NCBI GenBank assembly: GCA_025937785.1
Contig: JAICQQ010000009.1
Span: forward strand, 20,276-84,275
Direction of reading: 5' to 3'
Origin: Polyangiaceae bacterium
GTDB taxonomy: Bacteria > Myxococcota_A > Polyangia > Polyangiales > Polyangiaceae
Length of the DNA: 64,000 nucleotides
A program made the translations under genes and the position numbers. The notes under the pieces are model-generated. The model made no database searches. It was not told where the DNA came from and saw only the letters and a list, made by a program, of their open reading frames with translations. Shown in pieces: positions 17,860 through 26,292 of the stretch (position 1 is the stretch's first letter; each line of letters starts with the position of its first letter).

Positions 17860-18183
17860 ATGATATCTATCACCAACCTCGCAGCGGAAAAGGTTAAAGA
17901 GATCGCAGGATCGGAAGGGCTGGACGGGCAAGGGCTCCGTCTGCGTGTCATTGGCGGCGGGTGCGCAGGATTTCAGTATGACCTGTACTTCGAAGACAAG
18001 CCCACCGACATGGATGAGCGCTTCGAATCGAACGGCGTGGATCTGTACGTGGATCCGCTCAGCTTCCAGTACCTCGACGGAACCGAGATCGATTACGTCG
18101 AAGGCGCCCATGGCTCCGGCTTCAAGTTCGGTAACCCGAATGTGACTGGCACCTGCGGCTGCGGTTCGTCGTTCCAAGTCTAA
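17860..18183 (+). CDS. erpA: A-type iron-sulfur cluster insertion protein
   Basis: A 107-residue HesB/IscA-family protein. The three cluster-binding cysteines are present: Cys35 in VIGGGCAGFQYDL, and Cys99 and Cys101 in the C-terminal GTCGCGSSF. It delivers Fe-S clusters to target proteins in the cytoplasm. The GGGCAGFQY form and the SFQYLDGTEIDYVE stretch fit ErpA better than IscA, but no isc or suf gene is adjacent to settle this. The ATG at 17860 follows AGGAAAG; the open frame upstream is not family-like. Confidence 0.9.
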   Translation: MISITNLAAEKVKEIAGSEGLDGQGLRLRVIGGGCAGFQYDLYFEDKPTDMDERFESNGVDLYVDPLSFQYLDGTEIDYVEGAHGSGFKFGNPNVTGTCGCGSSFQV

Positions 18184-18215
18184 AAGTCGTCGCTACTCCG
18201 CCAGGCTACGACCCA

Positions 18216-18475
18216 CTGTGGGTCGCATGGGCGCTCAGTTCCTCTGGCCTTGGGACCTGCTGTGGGTCGCGTGGGCTGGCTGCCGTGGGCGCTCAGTTCC
18301 ACTGGCCTCCGAACTGCGGGTCGCGCGGACCGCCAGTTTTACGGAACTGTCGAACCTGTGGGTCGCGCGCGGCGCCAGTCCACTGACCGACCCTTCGAAG
18401 GCACCTGTGGGTCGCGCGCGGCGCCAGCTCCACTGACCTGCGAAACCAACTGTGGATCGCGTGGCCGCTCGGGGC
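18216..18475. repeat. Six degenerate CTGTGGGTCGCG repeats in non-coding DNA
   Basis: Imperfect copies of CTGTGGGTCGCG(T/C)G begin at 18216, 18260, 18314, 18356, 18405 and 18450, 42-54 bases apart. Several are followed by a GCG-CAG-TTCCACTG-like segment. This is a decayed tandem repeat downstream of erpA. The frames that run through it are not protein-like. Confidence 0.7.
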
Positions 18476-19046
18476 CAAAACCCGGGCGAAAACTCCCAGC
18501 CAAAAACCACCGTGGTACTGTGGTCACTCGGGCCCGATTTCGACTGACCCTGCGAATCCCGATATTCGACGATTGCCGCCTGGCGACACGGCCGCGCGGC
18601 CAACGGGTGCGCCCAGTTCCACTGGAATCTAGCGTGACCGCTGTCTCCAGCAGAGCCTCGCTGGCCCGTCCCCGCCTTACTACAGAGAGGCAGGTTCCGC
18701 GGCCTGATTGCCCCGCGGCGGCCAGGTGTGCACCACATCCCCAGCTTCGAAACCAATAGGGCAAACGCGACCGGCTTGTTGAGCCTGCGGCTGGGCGACG
18801 CGAAGGGTGCCCGTGGTTGTGGCCTGGGAAATGCAACGGGAACCGAGGAACGCCACAGGAACGCAAGAAACAGGGAACGGAAAGGCGGAATGCGGAAGGG
18901 GACGCGAAGGTGAATGCCCGCAATGCAAAGGGGGATGCCAGGAAGATGCAGCAGGGGCGCAGCAGCAAGCGCCCTGTAGGCGGACTGCAGGCGGAGAGAA
19001 ATTTGCGATACCGGTCCCGCGAGGGAAAGAAACCCCAAGACGTTAC
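18476..19046. other. Non-coding stretch before rpoH
   Basis: About 570 bases in which neither strand gives a family-like protein. Bases about 18835-18960 are purine-rich on the plus strand. I see no tRNA, known RNA motif or insertion sequence. It may be the long leader or promoter region of the rpoH gene, or decayed sequence. Confidence 0.5.
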
Positions 19047-19169
19047 CATTCGTACGAATGAACAGGTTATCGCTGACATCCCCGCCCAATCGTCCGCGCC
19101 GGATTGCCGATCGTACGAGATTCTCTCACCCGAGGAATTCCCGCAACCGTCAAACGTTACGTCACGTAA
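19047..19169. promoter_or_regulatory. Cluster of palindromes upstream of rpoH
   Basis: Three inverted repeats lie 27-149 bases before the rpoH start: CATTCGTACGAATG at 19047-19060 (perfect), TCGTACGA at 19111-19118 (the same 8-base core as in the first), and TTACGTCACGTAA at 19157-19169 (perfect arms around one base). These are credible operator sites for a dimeric regulator. No regulator is identified. Confidence 0.5.
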
Positions 19170-19195
19170 TATTGCCGCAACTGGAGCAAGTTCAC

Positions 19196-20077
19196 ATGGC
19201 ACGCGAATTCGATAGCGAACTCTCACGTTATATCACCATGGTTCACGCCGCCCCCAAGCTCAGTAGAGAGGAGGAGGAGCACCTGCTGGAACGCTGGTAT
19301 TCCCACGCGGACATACGCGCCCGAGACGAGCTGGTGAGCACGCAACTCCGCTACGTCGTCGCCATCGCGCTCAAGTACAAGCGCTACGGGGTTCCGGTGT
19401 CTGAACTCGTGGCGGAGGGGAATTTCGGCGTCGTCCACGCCCTCAAGAAGTTCGAGCCTGCCCGCGGTAACCGCTTCGTCACCTACGCCGCCTATTGGAT
19501 TCGGGCCTACATCCTGAATTACATCATCCGCTCCTGGAGCTTGGTAGGCGTCGGGTCGGGAGCGCTGCGGTCGAAGATGTTCTTCAAGCTTCGCCGGGAG
19601 CGGATCCGCGTCACCAACCTGCTGGGCGAAGGTGAAGCAGCCGACGAAGCCCTCGCAGAACGACTGAGCATCCCCAAAGACAAGCTGGGTGGGATGCTGA
19701 GAAGGCTCGAAGCGCGCGACGTTTCGTTGGATACGCCCCTATTCGACGACTCCGGGGCCACGTTGATCGACGCGCTGGCAAACACGAGCGCCAACCAAGA
19801 AGACAAATTGATCGAGAGCCGGCGCGGAGTGCGCGTGCAGAGCCTGGTGCGCGATGCGGTGAAAGATTTGGACAAGCGCGAGCGCTACATCGTCGAAAAT
19901 CGCATGATGGCGGACGCCGAAGACGAGATGAGCCTGGCCGAGATTGGCCGGCGCCTAGGCGTCTCCCGCGAACGAGCGCGTCAACTGGAAGCGCGCGCCA
20001 AGCGAAAGCTCGAGGCGCGCATCACACAACTGTCAGCCGAGAGCGGTACCTCCCTGGAGCTCGAGAGCGCAGCTTAA
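19196..20077 (+). CDS. rpoH: RNA polymerase sigma factor, RpoH (sigma-32) family
   Basis: A 293-residue sigma-70-family factor of RpoH length. Region 1.2/2 is intact (VSELVAEGNFGVVHALKKFE, then FVTYAAYWIRAYILNYIIRSWSL). An RpoH-box-like SKMFFKLRRER follows where sigma-32 proteins have QRKLFFNLR. Region 4 ends with MSLAEIGRRLGVSRERARQL, the -35-binding helix-turn-helix. It directs polymerase to heat-shock or related stress promoters; Myxococcota have several RpoH-like factors used in stress and development. The ATG at 19196 follows GGAGCAAG. The upstream region holds a cluster of palindromes, suggesting dedicated control. Confidence 0.88.
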   Translation: MAREFDSELSRYITMVHAAPKLSREEEEHLLERWYSHADIRARDELVSTQLRYVVAIALKYKRYGVPVSELVAEGNFGVVHALKKFEPARGNRFVTYAAYWIRAYILNYIIRSWSLVGVGSGALRSKMFFKLRRERIRVTNLLGEGEAADEALAERLSIPKDKLGGMLRRLEARDVSLDTPLFDDSGATLIDALANTSANQEDKLIESRRGVRVQSLVRDAVKDLDKRERYIVENRMMADAEDEMSLAEIGRRLGVSRERARQLEARAKRKLEARITQLSAESGTSLELESAA

Positions 20078-20127
20078 TTAGGTTCGACTTCCTCCCGCCC
20101 TCCAGCGCTTTGGGGTATGCTGCGCGC

Positions 20128-20532
20128 GTGGAAGCTCCCCGAACGTGTAGCTTCTGCGGCCAAGCCGAGGGCGACAACGTCCAGATCTTCGCTGCAGAGT
20201 CCAGTCCGTCAGCGGCGATCTGCGGAGAGTGCGTGCTCACGTGCGCCAAGGCCGTCGACGTCGAGCGTCGACTCTCGGAACGCCCTCACTCCCAACCGCG
20301 AGGCGACGGCGCGCCGGACTCGGAGCGGCCCTCCGCTCCCAACCAATGGGCCGCGTTTCGAGTGGGGCCGCTGGACCTCGAATGGTCGTCTGAATCAGGC
20401 GTGGTCGTCCGCGTGCGGCGCCGCGACGATCATACGCGCATTGCAGTCGACTACTTCCCCAAGGATACGGAGCCCACCGTCGACGACGCCGAAACCGTCG
20501 CCGAAGATCACTGGGGCACGCTGCACGACTAG
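20128..20532 (+). CDS. ClpX-type C4 zinc-finger protein
   Basis: About 134 residues. Residues about 7-43 contain CSFCGQ and, 25 residues later, CGECVLTC, the spacing of the N-terminal zinc finger of the ClpX unfoldase. No AAA+ domain follows. Instead there is a disordered region and a short strand-rich, acidic C-terminal part (LDLEWSSESGVVVRVRRRDD). In ClpX this finger dimerises and binds substrates or adaptors, so this protein could be an adaptor or decoy, which is inference. GTG 20128 is chosen; a TTG at 20110 is less likely. It sits between rpoH and the RNase P RNA. Confidence 0.65.
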   Translation: MEAPRTCSFCGQAEGDNVQIFAAESSPSAAICGECVLTCAKAVDVERRLSERPHSQPRGDGAPDSERPSAPNQWAAFRVGPLDLEWSSESGVVVRVRRRDDHTRIAVDYFPKDTEPTVDDAETVAEDHWGTLHD

Positions 20533-20572
20533 ACCTTGCGGCCTCGCGCTCGCTCGCGCTAAGAACGAAGTC

Positions 20573-20955
20573 GCCGCAGCAGGGCAGGTACTCGCTCGTC
20601 CCTTCGCGGGTCGAGAGGAAAGTCCGGGCTCCACAGGGCAGGACGCCGGGTAACGCCCGGTGAGGGAGACCTCGAGGAAAGTGCAACAGAAAGTAAACCG
20701 CCCCGTCGATCCGTCGCCGTGGGTAAGGGTGAAATGGTGGGGTAAGAGCCCACCGCGCTGCTGGTAACAGTGGCGGCTCGGCAAACCCCGTCCGGAGCAA
20801 GGCCACGTAGGGAAGCGTTCGAGGGCTGCCCGCCCGAGCTTCCGGGTAGGCCGCACGAGGTGCTCGGCGACGAGCATCCCAGATGAATGAGCACCACGTC
20901 GAAGGCGGCGACGCCTTCAACGCCACAGAACCCGGCTTACGACCTGCTGTGACCA
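20573..20955 (+). ncRNA. rnpB: RNase P RNA, bacterial class A
   Basis: The conserved core blocks appear in order: GAGGAAAGTCCGGGCTCCAC at about 20618, AGAAAGTAAACCGCC at about 20690, GGTAAGGGTGAAATGGTGGG then TAAGAGCCCACCGC at about 20723-20757, GGCAAACCCC near 20780, and ACAGAACCCGGCTTA near 20926. The ends pair as helix P1: CAGCAGG at 20577-20583 with CCTGCTG at 20943-20949. This is the catalytic RNA that matures tRNA 5' ends. Length about 380 is normal. Exact ends are estimated from P1. Confidence 0.96.
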
Positions 20956-20998
20956 CGCCGGTGCCCCCCTTCGGGGGGGCGCCGGCGCGCGCTTTTTC
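20956..20998 (+). terminator. Strong intrinsic terminator after rnpB
   Basis: CGCCGGTGCCCCCC, loop TTCG, then GGGGGGGCGCCGGCG and a short GC stretch, ending in TTTTT at about 20993-20997. It lies directly behind the RNase P RNA. Confidence 0.88.
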
Positions 20999-21004
20999 GT
21001 AGGG

Positions 21005-21253
21005 GCGCAATGGCCTGTTCGGTAATCAAAGACGTTCGGCATCACCTCGGGCACGAGCAACTGCGACGGTCCCGCACGACCCGTCCAAGCAGCGGCACGC
21101 TACGTGGCGGCGAATCGAAGCGCCTTGGCAGTGGCGGCCGCCCGCGCCCGCGGCGAATCACTCGACGCCCTGGCCAGCCTCACTGACTGCCGCCGCCCGA
21201 GCGGGCTCGAGCCCCTAATGCAGCGCAACTTCGGACAAGTTTTCCCTGGATGA
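21005..21253 (+). pseudogene. Frameshifted, 5'-truncated DUF3015 gene remnant
   Basis: Directly after the rnpB terminator the sequence reads NGLFGNQ, then after a two-base offset FGITSGTSNCDG, then RYVAANRSALAVAAARARGE and SLDALASLTDC. These match the C-terminal half of DUF3015 proteins, whose hallmarks are TTNGTxGNQTFGITSGT and a C-terminal helix with ARGxGExLxALA. Dropping two bases (AG near 21038) restores a continuous GNQTFGITSGTSNC. The N-terminal half with signal peptide is missing and a TAG lies just before the fragment. The downstream frame runs to a TGA at 21253. It is therefore a dead gene. Confidence 0.65.
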
Positions 21254-21516
21254 AGCACGTCCGATCGCGAGGTAGCGCGCGCACTATTGGACGTGATGCG
21301 ACGCCATTCCGCGGAGCTCGGCTGTGTTGCCCTCGGTGGATAGCCGGTGCTAGCCCCGAGAGGGCTTCTTCCCGCAGGGTAATTTTCCTTCGACCGGGAG
21401 CGAATTCCACGCAGAGCCGCGGCGACGAGTTGCCTGGCAGCGCTCGTTCGAGGCGACTAGTCGTAGAGACCGAGCGTTGTGCTCGGCCCGCAAGGATGGT
21501 TGGATTCACTCGAACG

Positions 21517-22209
21517 ATGCGTCCAGAGCTCCCGTACAGCCTGCTCTCTCTTGCGCTGCTCTCTGCGGCGTGCGGTGAGGCGCAGCATGATTTTTTCGAG
21601 GACGGACCGACCAGCGGCGGGAACGGCACCACGACGGACGGCTCGCAATCCGGAGCGGGGGGGAGCGCGCCCACGACGAGCGGAAGCTCAGGGACGGCGC
21701 ACGCCAATGCGACGGGTTCCGATGTGACGAGCTCTGACGGAGGCTCGGGCTCTGACGGAGGCTCGGGCTCTGACGGAGGCTCGGGCTCTGGAGGATCGGC
21801 CAGCGGCGGCACAGCCGGGGGCTCGGACTCGGGCGCCACCGGTGGCGCCGACGGCGTAGCTACGGTCGATACCGGCACCAGCTCGAACACCGACGGCAAC
21901 GCGGTGACCACGTCGAGCGCTGGCGGTGGAACGTCGACGCTCAACGCCAGCAGTACGACCATGACCACTACGGGGGCCAACAATGACCCCGAATGTCCGG
22001 AAACCGAACCGGAGGGGACGGCTCGCTGCAACGTCCGCATCGGCCTCACTTGTAGCTACGGCGAGGTCACGTGCGTGTGCTCGGGGCTGACCTGGAACTG
22101 CGTCGGCGGTGACACCTCGACGGGCGGCGGCAACGGCAACGGCAACGGCTTCATCGGAGGCAACGGGCCCGGCGCGTTCGGCAGCGGCGGTAACTTCAGC
22201 GATGGCTAG
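21517..22209 (+). CDS. Ser/Gly-rich lipoprotein with a C-terminal Cys domain
   Basis: About 230 residues. A lipoprotein signal opens it (MRPELPYSLLSLALLSAAC). Then come about 130 residues of Gly/Ser/Thr/Asp tether, including three SGSDGG-type units. A small Cys domain follows: ECPETEPEGTARC, LTCSYGEVTCVCSG and LTWNC. The same Cys domain occurs in the lipoprotein at 37084, so they are paralogues. The last 30 residues are Gly/Asn-rich. The ATG at 21517 begins the signal; ATG 21496 is an alternative. Function unknown; cell-surface or periplasmic. Confidence 0.72.
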   Translation: MRPELPYSLLSLALLSAACGEAQHDFFEDGPTSGGNGTTTDGSQSGAGGSAPTTSGSSGTAHANATGSDVTSSDGGSGSDGGSGSDGGSGSGGSASGGTAGGSDSGATGGADGVATVDTGTSSNTDGNAVTTSSAGGGTSTLNASSTTMTTTGANNDPECPETEPEGTARCNVRIGLTCSYGEVTCVCSGLTWNCVGGDTSTGGGNGNGNGFIGGNGPGAFGSGGNFSDG

Positions 22210-22220
22210 CCGCTAATGAG

Positions 22221-22248
22221 GTGCCCGCAGCTTCAGCGCTGCGGGCAC
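22221..22248. terminator. Bidirectional terminator-like hairpin
   Basis: GTGCCCGCAGC at 22221-22231 pairs perfectly with GCTGCGGGCAC at 22238-22248 around a 6-base loop, between two convergent genes. No T-run follows, but position and stem support a transcription end for both. Confidence 0.55.
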
Positions 22249-22349
22249 TGCCAGGTGTCGGCGTCGATCGCGTCGATCGCCGGGGTACCCCTGAGCGATC
22301 CGGTTCGACCAGCGCCGAAGGGCCTGCTTCGCGCGTTCGCTCGGCGCGT

Positions 22350-24284
22350 TCATGGCGGGTGCACGCCGGAGCCCGTTTCGGCAGACGCCGCGGGCTGAGC
22401 CGGCGCCGCGTCGTTCGCCGAGGACGCTGTCGCCGGTGGCTGCCCGAAGATGCTCGGAACCATCAGCTCGTGCTGGGGTGCGGCCGAAGCAGGCGCAGCG
22501 GCAACGGCGGCCGACGGAGCAGGCAATGGCGGGTGCACCGCGCCGGGCTTGCGCGCGGCGCCTGTCGTCTTGGCATCGGGGCGACCTGCCTCTCCGCTCG
22601 GCGCGCGCGCGGTGGCGTCGACTTCGGTGCCACTCGAACTAGCTGGCTTCGAGGGACCCTCCTGTTGCGCCGTGTCGACGCGCACAACGACCGAGTCCGC
22701 CTTGGGCGGTGGCGAGCCCACCCCGGGGCCGGGAGCGGGGGGATCGCCGGGCGCCGCGAGATCCCCGGGCGGTCGAGCAGCCCCCGGTAACACCGCCCAA
22801 AAAATCAGCGCGATCACGATCACCGCGCCAAGCCCTGCGAACGCCTTGCGCCAGCGCGGAGGCACATCGTCCCCAGCGACGCTGGAGCTTGGTTCGTCGT
22901 CCAGCGCGGCGAGCACCTCAGCGGCGGAGGCGTAGCGTTTGCTCGGATGCCGCGCCAGGCACTTCAAGACGATGCGATTGATGTGCTTGGGCACGGCAGG
23001 CGCGTACTCAGCCGGGCCCGGCGGGTCTTCTTTCAGGCGTTTCAGCGCGGTCGCTGCCGGGGACCCTCCGACGAACGGCACGCAGCCGGTGAGCATCTCG
23101 AAGAACACGATGCCGAACGCGAAGATGTCGGTACCCGCGGTCAAGTTCCCGCCCTCGACTTGCTCCGGTGCCATGTACGTGAGCGTGCCAATCAGCGGTT
23201 GGTTGGCGCCCGTGGTGAGGCGCGCGGGGTCGACGTCCATCGCGCGTGCCAAGCCGAAGTCCATGATGACGGCGCGCTGGCGCGACCCGTTCGTGGGCCG
23301 GAGCATGATGTTGTCGGGCTTGAAGTCACGATGCAAGATACCGGCTTCATGGGCTGCGTCCAGCCCTGAAAGCAGTTGCCGAGCAATGTCTACGGCGGCC
23401 TCGACCTTCAGTGGTCCGGTACGCTCCAACTCTTGCGCCAAGCTCAGGCCCTCGACGAACTCCATGGTCAGGAAGTGCAGCGTGCCGTCCCCGTCGCTCA
23501 CGCGCTCTGCCCCGAGATCGTAGATGCGGCACACGTTGGGGTGACTCACGCGCCGAGAGAGCTGGACCTCGGCCATGAGGCGTCGCACCGCCCGCGGGCT
23601 GTCGCTCACCGTGGGCATGACCGTCTTCAATGCCACGCGCTCGCGCAGCGTTCGGTCGTAGGCCTCGTACACCTCGCCCATCCCGCCTCGTGCCACGAAG
23701 CGCTGAATGCGATAGCGATTCCCCAGCACCATGCCGGGTCGAAGTGCGCTGCCCTGCGGATCGCTCGTGGCGGCCTCCCTGCGGCTGGCGCTGATGGCGT
23801 GCACGGCCTCGACGATGAGGCGCTGGCACTGAGGGCAGATGTCGAGATGGCGATGTGTCCTGACCAACTCGGCGCCGGTGAGCGTGCCCTGGACGAACGC
23901 GAGGATGGAATCTTCGCTGAGGCACTCATCACAGCGTTCGTTCGGATCATCCGAAGCATCGCTACCTGGCAGGGGGTTGTGCGCCGGAAGCGTCGCGGCC
24001 GCGCCTGGCGCGCGGAAAGGGGGCCCGGGAGGCGTGCGGCGCAGTTCGGCCAGCGTCCTCTCGTCCAGAGTGGCCTCGTGCGAGCCGGACACCGCACGAC
24101 GGCGCTGGGATTCTACGGGCTGGTAGCTGCCTTGCTGGCCCTTTCTCAGGAGATCTTCGGCGAATGCTCGAACGAGTGCCTTGTCCGGGAAGCGGTCGGG
24201 AGCGCCGCCCGCCTCGCGCTTCGGCCCTTCGGGTGGCTCGTCGTCCTCGCGGTGTTCGTTTTTTGCCATCGGCGAGCTAGCCAT
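22350..24284 (-). CDS. Transmembrane Ser/Thr protein kinase with N-terminal zinc finger
   Basis: 644 residues. Residues about 118-155 hold CDECLSEDSILAFVQG and HRHLDICPQC, an anti-sigma-type zinc finger (HxxxCxxC) as in many Myxococcota kinases. The kinase domain (about 190-465) is complete: glycine loop RFVARGGMGEVYEA, VALK with the ATP lysine near 220, catalytic HRDFKPDN (318-325), DFG (342-344) and YMAPEQ. One membrane span follows (AFAGLGAVIVIALIFWAVL), then a Pro/Ala-rich outer tail. Its ATG overlaps the end of the sigma-factor gene upstream by eight bases, so kinase and sigma factor are made together. The zinc finger may hold the sigma factor until kinase signalling, which is inference. 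Confidence 0.92.
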   Translation of the reverse strand: MASSPMAKNEHREDDEPPEGPKREAGGAPDRFPDKALVRAFAEDLLRKGQQGSYQPVESQRRRAVSGSHEATLDERTLAELRRTPPGPPFRAPGAAATLPAHNPLPGSDASDDPNERCDECLSEDSILAFVQGTLTGAELVRTHRHLDICPQCQRLIVEAVHAISASRREAATSDPQGSALRPGMVLGNRYRIQRFVARGGMGEVYEAYDRTLRERVALKTVMPTVSDSPRAVRRLMAEVQLSRRVSHPNVCRIYDLGAERVSDGDGTLHFLTMEFVEGLSLAQELERTGPLKVEAAVDIARQLLSGLDAAHEAGILHRDFKPDNIMLRPTNGSRQRAVIMDFGLARAMDVDPARLTTGANQPLIGTLTYMAPEQVEGGNLTAGTDIFAFGIVFFEMLTGCVPFVGGSPAATALKRLKEDPPGPAEYAPAVPKHINRIVLKCLARHPSKRYASAAEVLAALDDEPSSSVAGDDVPPRWRKAFAGLGAVIVIALIFWAVLPGAARPPGDLAAPGDPPAPGPGVGSPPPKADSVVVRVDTAQQEGPSKPASSSGTEVDATARAPSGEAGRPDAKTTGAARKPGAVHPPLPAPSAAVAAAPASAAPQHELMVPSIFGQPPATASSANDAAPAQPAASAETGSGVHPP

Positions 24285-25095
24285 TCGAAGCGTGCGAAGA
24301 GTCCGAAGCGGAGTTGGCGAAGGTCAGGTCGAGCTGACTGCGAACCAAGCGTGACAGGCTCTCGAACTCCTCGTCTGAGAGCGCGGCCTCGCGCGCTCGC
24401 AGCTCTCGGCTGACGCGCTCGACCAGCTGCTTCTTCGTGCTCTTCAACCAGCCAGCAGCGGTCGCTCGATGCACCGAATAAGCCCGGCCGATTTGGTCCG
24501 GGCTACAGTTGCCTACCAGGTGCATCCTGAGCACGTTGCGATCGCGGGTGTCGAGCCCGCTCACGGCGCCGCTAAAGGCTCGCTGAAACAGCTCGGCGTG
24601 CTTCCCGCTCATGATCAGGGTGTCGCCCCGAAAGTATTGCTGCACGAGCCGATCCGTCAGCTCGTCTTTGCGCGCCAGCGCGCTCTCGCGCGAACTCAAG
24701 CGCTGGAGTGCGTAGCGGGTCGCCACCACCTTGATCCACGCCAGCAGAGAACTGCGCGCCGAGTATTCCATGATTTTGGGTTGCTCCGAATAGAGCAAGA
24801 CCTGGCGCAGCCCTCGCTGAGCCTCTTCGACGAACTCAGCGTCGTCCCGTACGCGCGCGATGGCTTCGGCTGCGGCAGGGAGCAACCTGCGTTCGATGAT
24901 CGCCACTGCTTCTGGGTGAGCCAGAGCTGCGGCGGCACTCAGGAACAGGTCGGTGCCATAGCGAGCCAGAGTCGCCGGATCAGCGAGCAGGTGGAGCGCG
25001 GCGCAGTGCTCGTGGAATGCCTCGAAGCCGAGCGACAGCTCTGGGTAGAGGCGCTGCGCCTCCTCGTAGACCTCTCGAATACCACGGTCCCTCAC
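24277..25095 (-). CDS. Myxococcales-type RNA polymerase sigma-70 family factor
   Basis: 272 residues. The centre reads LLAWIKVVATRYALQRL, a region-2-like helix, and the C-terminal part reads RDRNVLRMHLVGNCSPDQIGRAYSVHRATAAGWL, a region-4 helix-turn-helix. This arrangement matches the Myxococcales-specific family named Sig-70_gmx1 (TIGR03001). Members occur in several copies and are usually paired with zinc-finger protein kinases, as here. GTG 25095 is the start. It lies first in a two-gene operon with the kinase gene. Confidence 0.8.
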   Translation of the reverse strand: MRDRGIREVYEEAQRLYPELSLGFEAFHEHCAALHLLADPATLARYGTDLFLSAAAALAHPEAVAIIERRLLPAAAEAIARVRDDAEFVEEAQRGLRQVLLYSEQPKIMEYSARSSLLAWIKVVATRYALQRLSSRESALARKDELTDRLVQQYFRGDTLIMSGKHAELFQRAFSGAVSGLDTRDRNVLRMHLVGNCSPDQIGRAYSVHRATAAGWLKSTKKQLVERVSRELRAREAALSDEEFESLSRLVRSQLDLTFANSASDSSHASNG

Positions 25096-25229
25096 GTTGC
25101 AACTCTACGCAAGAGTTCCGGCGAAGGACAGCGCGATTTGGCGGGACACTGCACGCGAGCGCAGCGCCTTGGGGGCTCAGGTCGCGCCCATTCAAGCAAA
25201 CTGGACAGGGTAACGGCACGAGCCGCTGT

Positions 25230-25252
25230 GACCCCCGGCCCGCCGCGGGGTC
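25230..25252 (-). terminator. Possible terminator hairpin after the Cys-rich lipoprotein
   Basis: GACCCC at 25230 pairs with GGGGTC ending at 25252 around a GC-rich interior, 34 bases beyond the lipoprotein stop. There is no clear T-run. Confidence 0.35.
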
Positions 25253-25285
25253 CGCGCTTCGGACCTCGCGACGACCGCTAGCGGC

Positions 25286-26203
25286 TCACTCGACCGGTTG
25301 AATGATGCAGCAGCCGAGGCTACACCAGTAGTTGGCGGGACACGGCGTCTCCGCGTCGCAGGCCTGCCGCCCGTCATCGCAGGTAGGAAGCTCTTCCTCG
25401 CACGTTTCGGGCAGTTCTTCCTTACCTGGACACAGCTCGCACTCGCCGCACTCGTTGCCACATTGCGTCGACGGTTCGCAGCGCGGGCAAGCTTCTTCGT
25501 TCTCGATTTCGTCGTAGTCGCAGGTCACCCCGATCTGCACGCTCAAGGGTCCGTCGGCGGTTTCGAAGGTGCAACAGCCGAAGCAATCACAACCGTTCGG
25601 CGTGCGCTCCACGCAGAAGTCGATGCAGGAGTCGGTCACGCTGCAGCTGGGATCGTCGTCTGGCAGGTCCCCCGTGAGGCAATCGGTGTGGTAGCGACAG
25701 CCGTCGTCTCCCGCGCCGGAGTTACCGTCGAAGAAGCAGTCCTGCCACTTCGGGTCTTTATTGTCGCCGGAGATGCCGGTGGCGAAGGTGCCTTCGTCGT
25801 TGTCGGCGATGCCCGTGCACTCCGTGTCGAAGCCGTCGACCTGGCCGTCGCCGTCGTCGTCGATGCCGTTGCTGCATTGACAGTCACCGCCGCACAATTC
25901 CACGGGATTCAACACGCCGCTGCCCGCCGACCCACCGATACCGCCCGAGGTCGAGTCTCCCGAGCCCCCGGTTTGGGAGGTGCCGCCGCTGCCGTCACCG
26001 GAGCCCGAGTCGGCAGAACCGGAATCGCTCGAGCCGCCGGAACCGCTGCTCGAGGTGCCTCCGGAACCGTCGATGACGATGCCCGTCGTGTTCGAGGTCG
26101 TCGCCTCGTCGTCACCGCCGCCTCCATCACTCGAACAAGCACCGATCGTGGCTCCCAGGAGAGCCACCAACAAGTAACTACCCACGATGGTTCGTTGCTT
26201 CAC
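25286..26203 (-). CDS. Cys/Asp-rich lipoprotein with Gly/Ser tether
   Basis: 305 residues. Signal and lipobox are clear ([20 protein letters not shown] then GAC). About 75 residues of Gly/Ser/Thr tether follow. The rest is Cys- and Asp-rich: [17 protein letters not shown], a MopE/thrombospondin-3-like Ca loop, then more than 20 cysteines including CDCFGCCTF and [11 protein letters not shown]. Disulphide bonding and metal binding in the envelope or outside the cell are likely. The next leftward gene is beyond a 190-base gap containing a possible hairpin. The metalloprotease and fibro-slime genes lie upstream in the same direction. Confidence 0.72.
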   Translation of the reverse strand: MKQRTIVGSYLLVALLGATIGACSSDGGGGDDEATTSNTTGIVIDGSGGTSSSGSGGSSDSGSADSGSGDGSGGTSQTGGSGDSTSGGIGGSAGSGVLNPVELCGGDCQCSNGIDDDGDGQVDGFDTECTGIADNDEGTFATGISGDNKDPKWQDCFFDGNSGAGDDGCRYHTDCLTGDLPDDDPSCSVTDSCIDFCVERTPNGCDCFGCCTFETADGPLSVQIGVTCDYDEIENEEACPRCEPSTQCGNECGECELCPGKEELPETCEEELPTCDDGRQACDAETPCPANYWCSLGCCIIQPVE

Positions 26204-26292
26204 GAAAAGGTAGGTGGGCGCCGGCGCCCCCGGCTCTCAGCGGGGCTCGATGTTCGCACTCGATAGAAAAACTACAGCCTCAACGTAAGTCT

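Noticed and set aside
18235..19226. Minus-strand frames of about 290 codons across the gap before rpoH
   Set aside because: Composition drifts, they run through decayed repeats and show no domain.
20237..21010. Minus-strand frame over the RNase P RNA
   Set aside because: Covers a structured RNA gene and its terminator.
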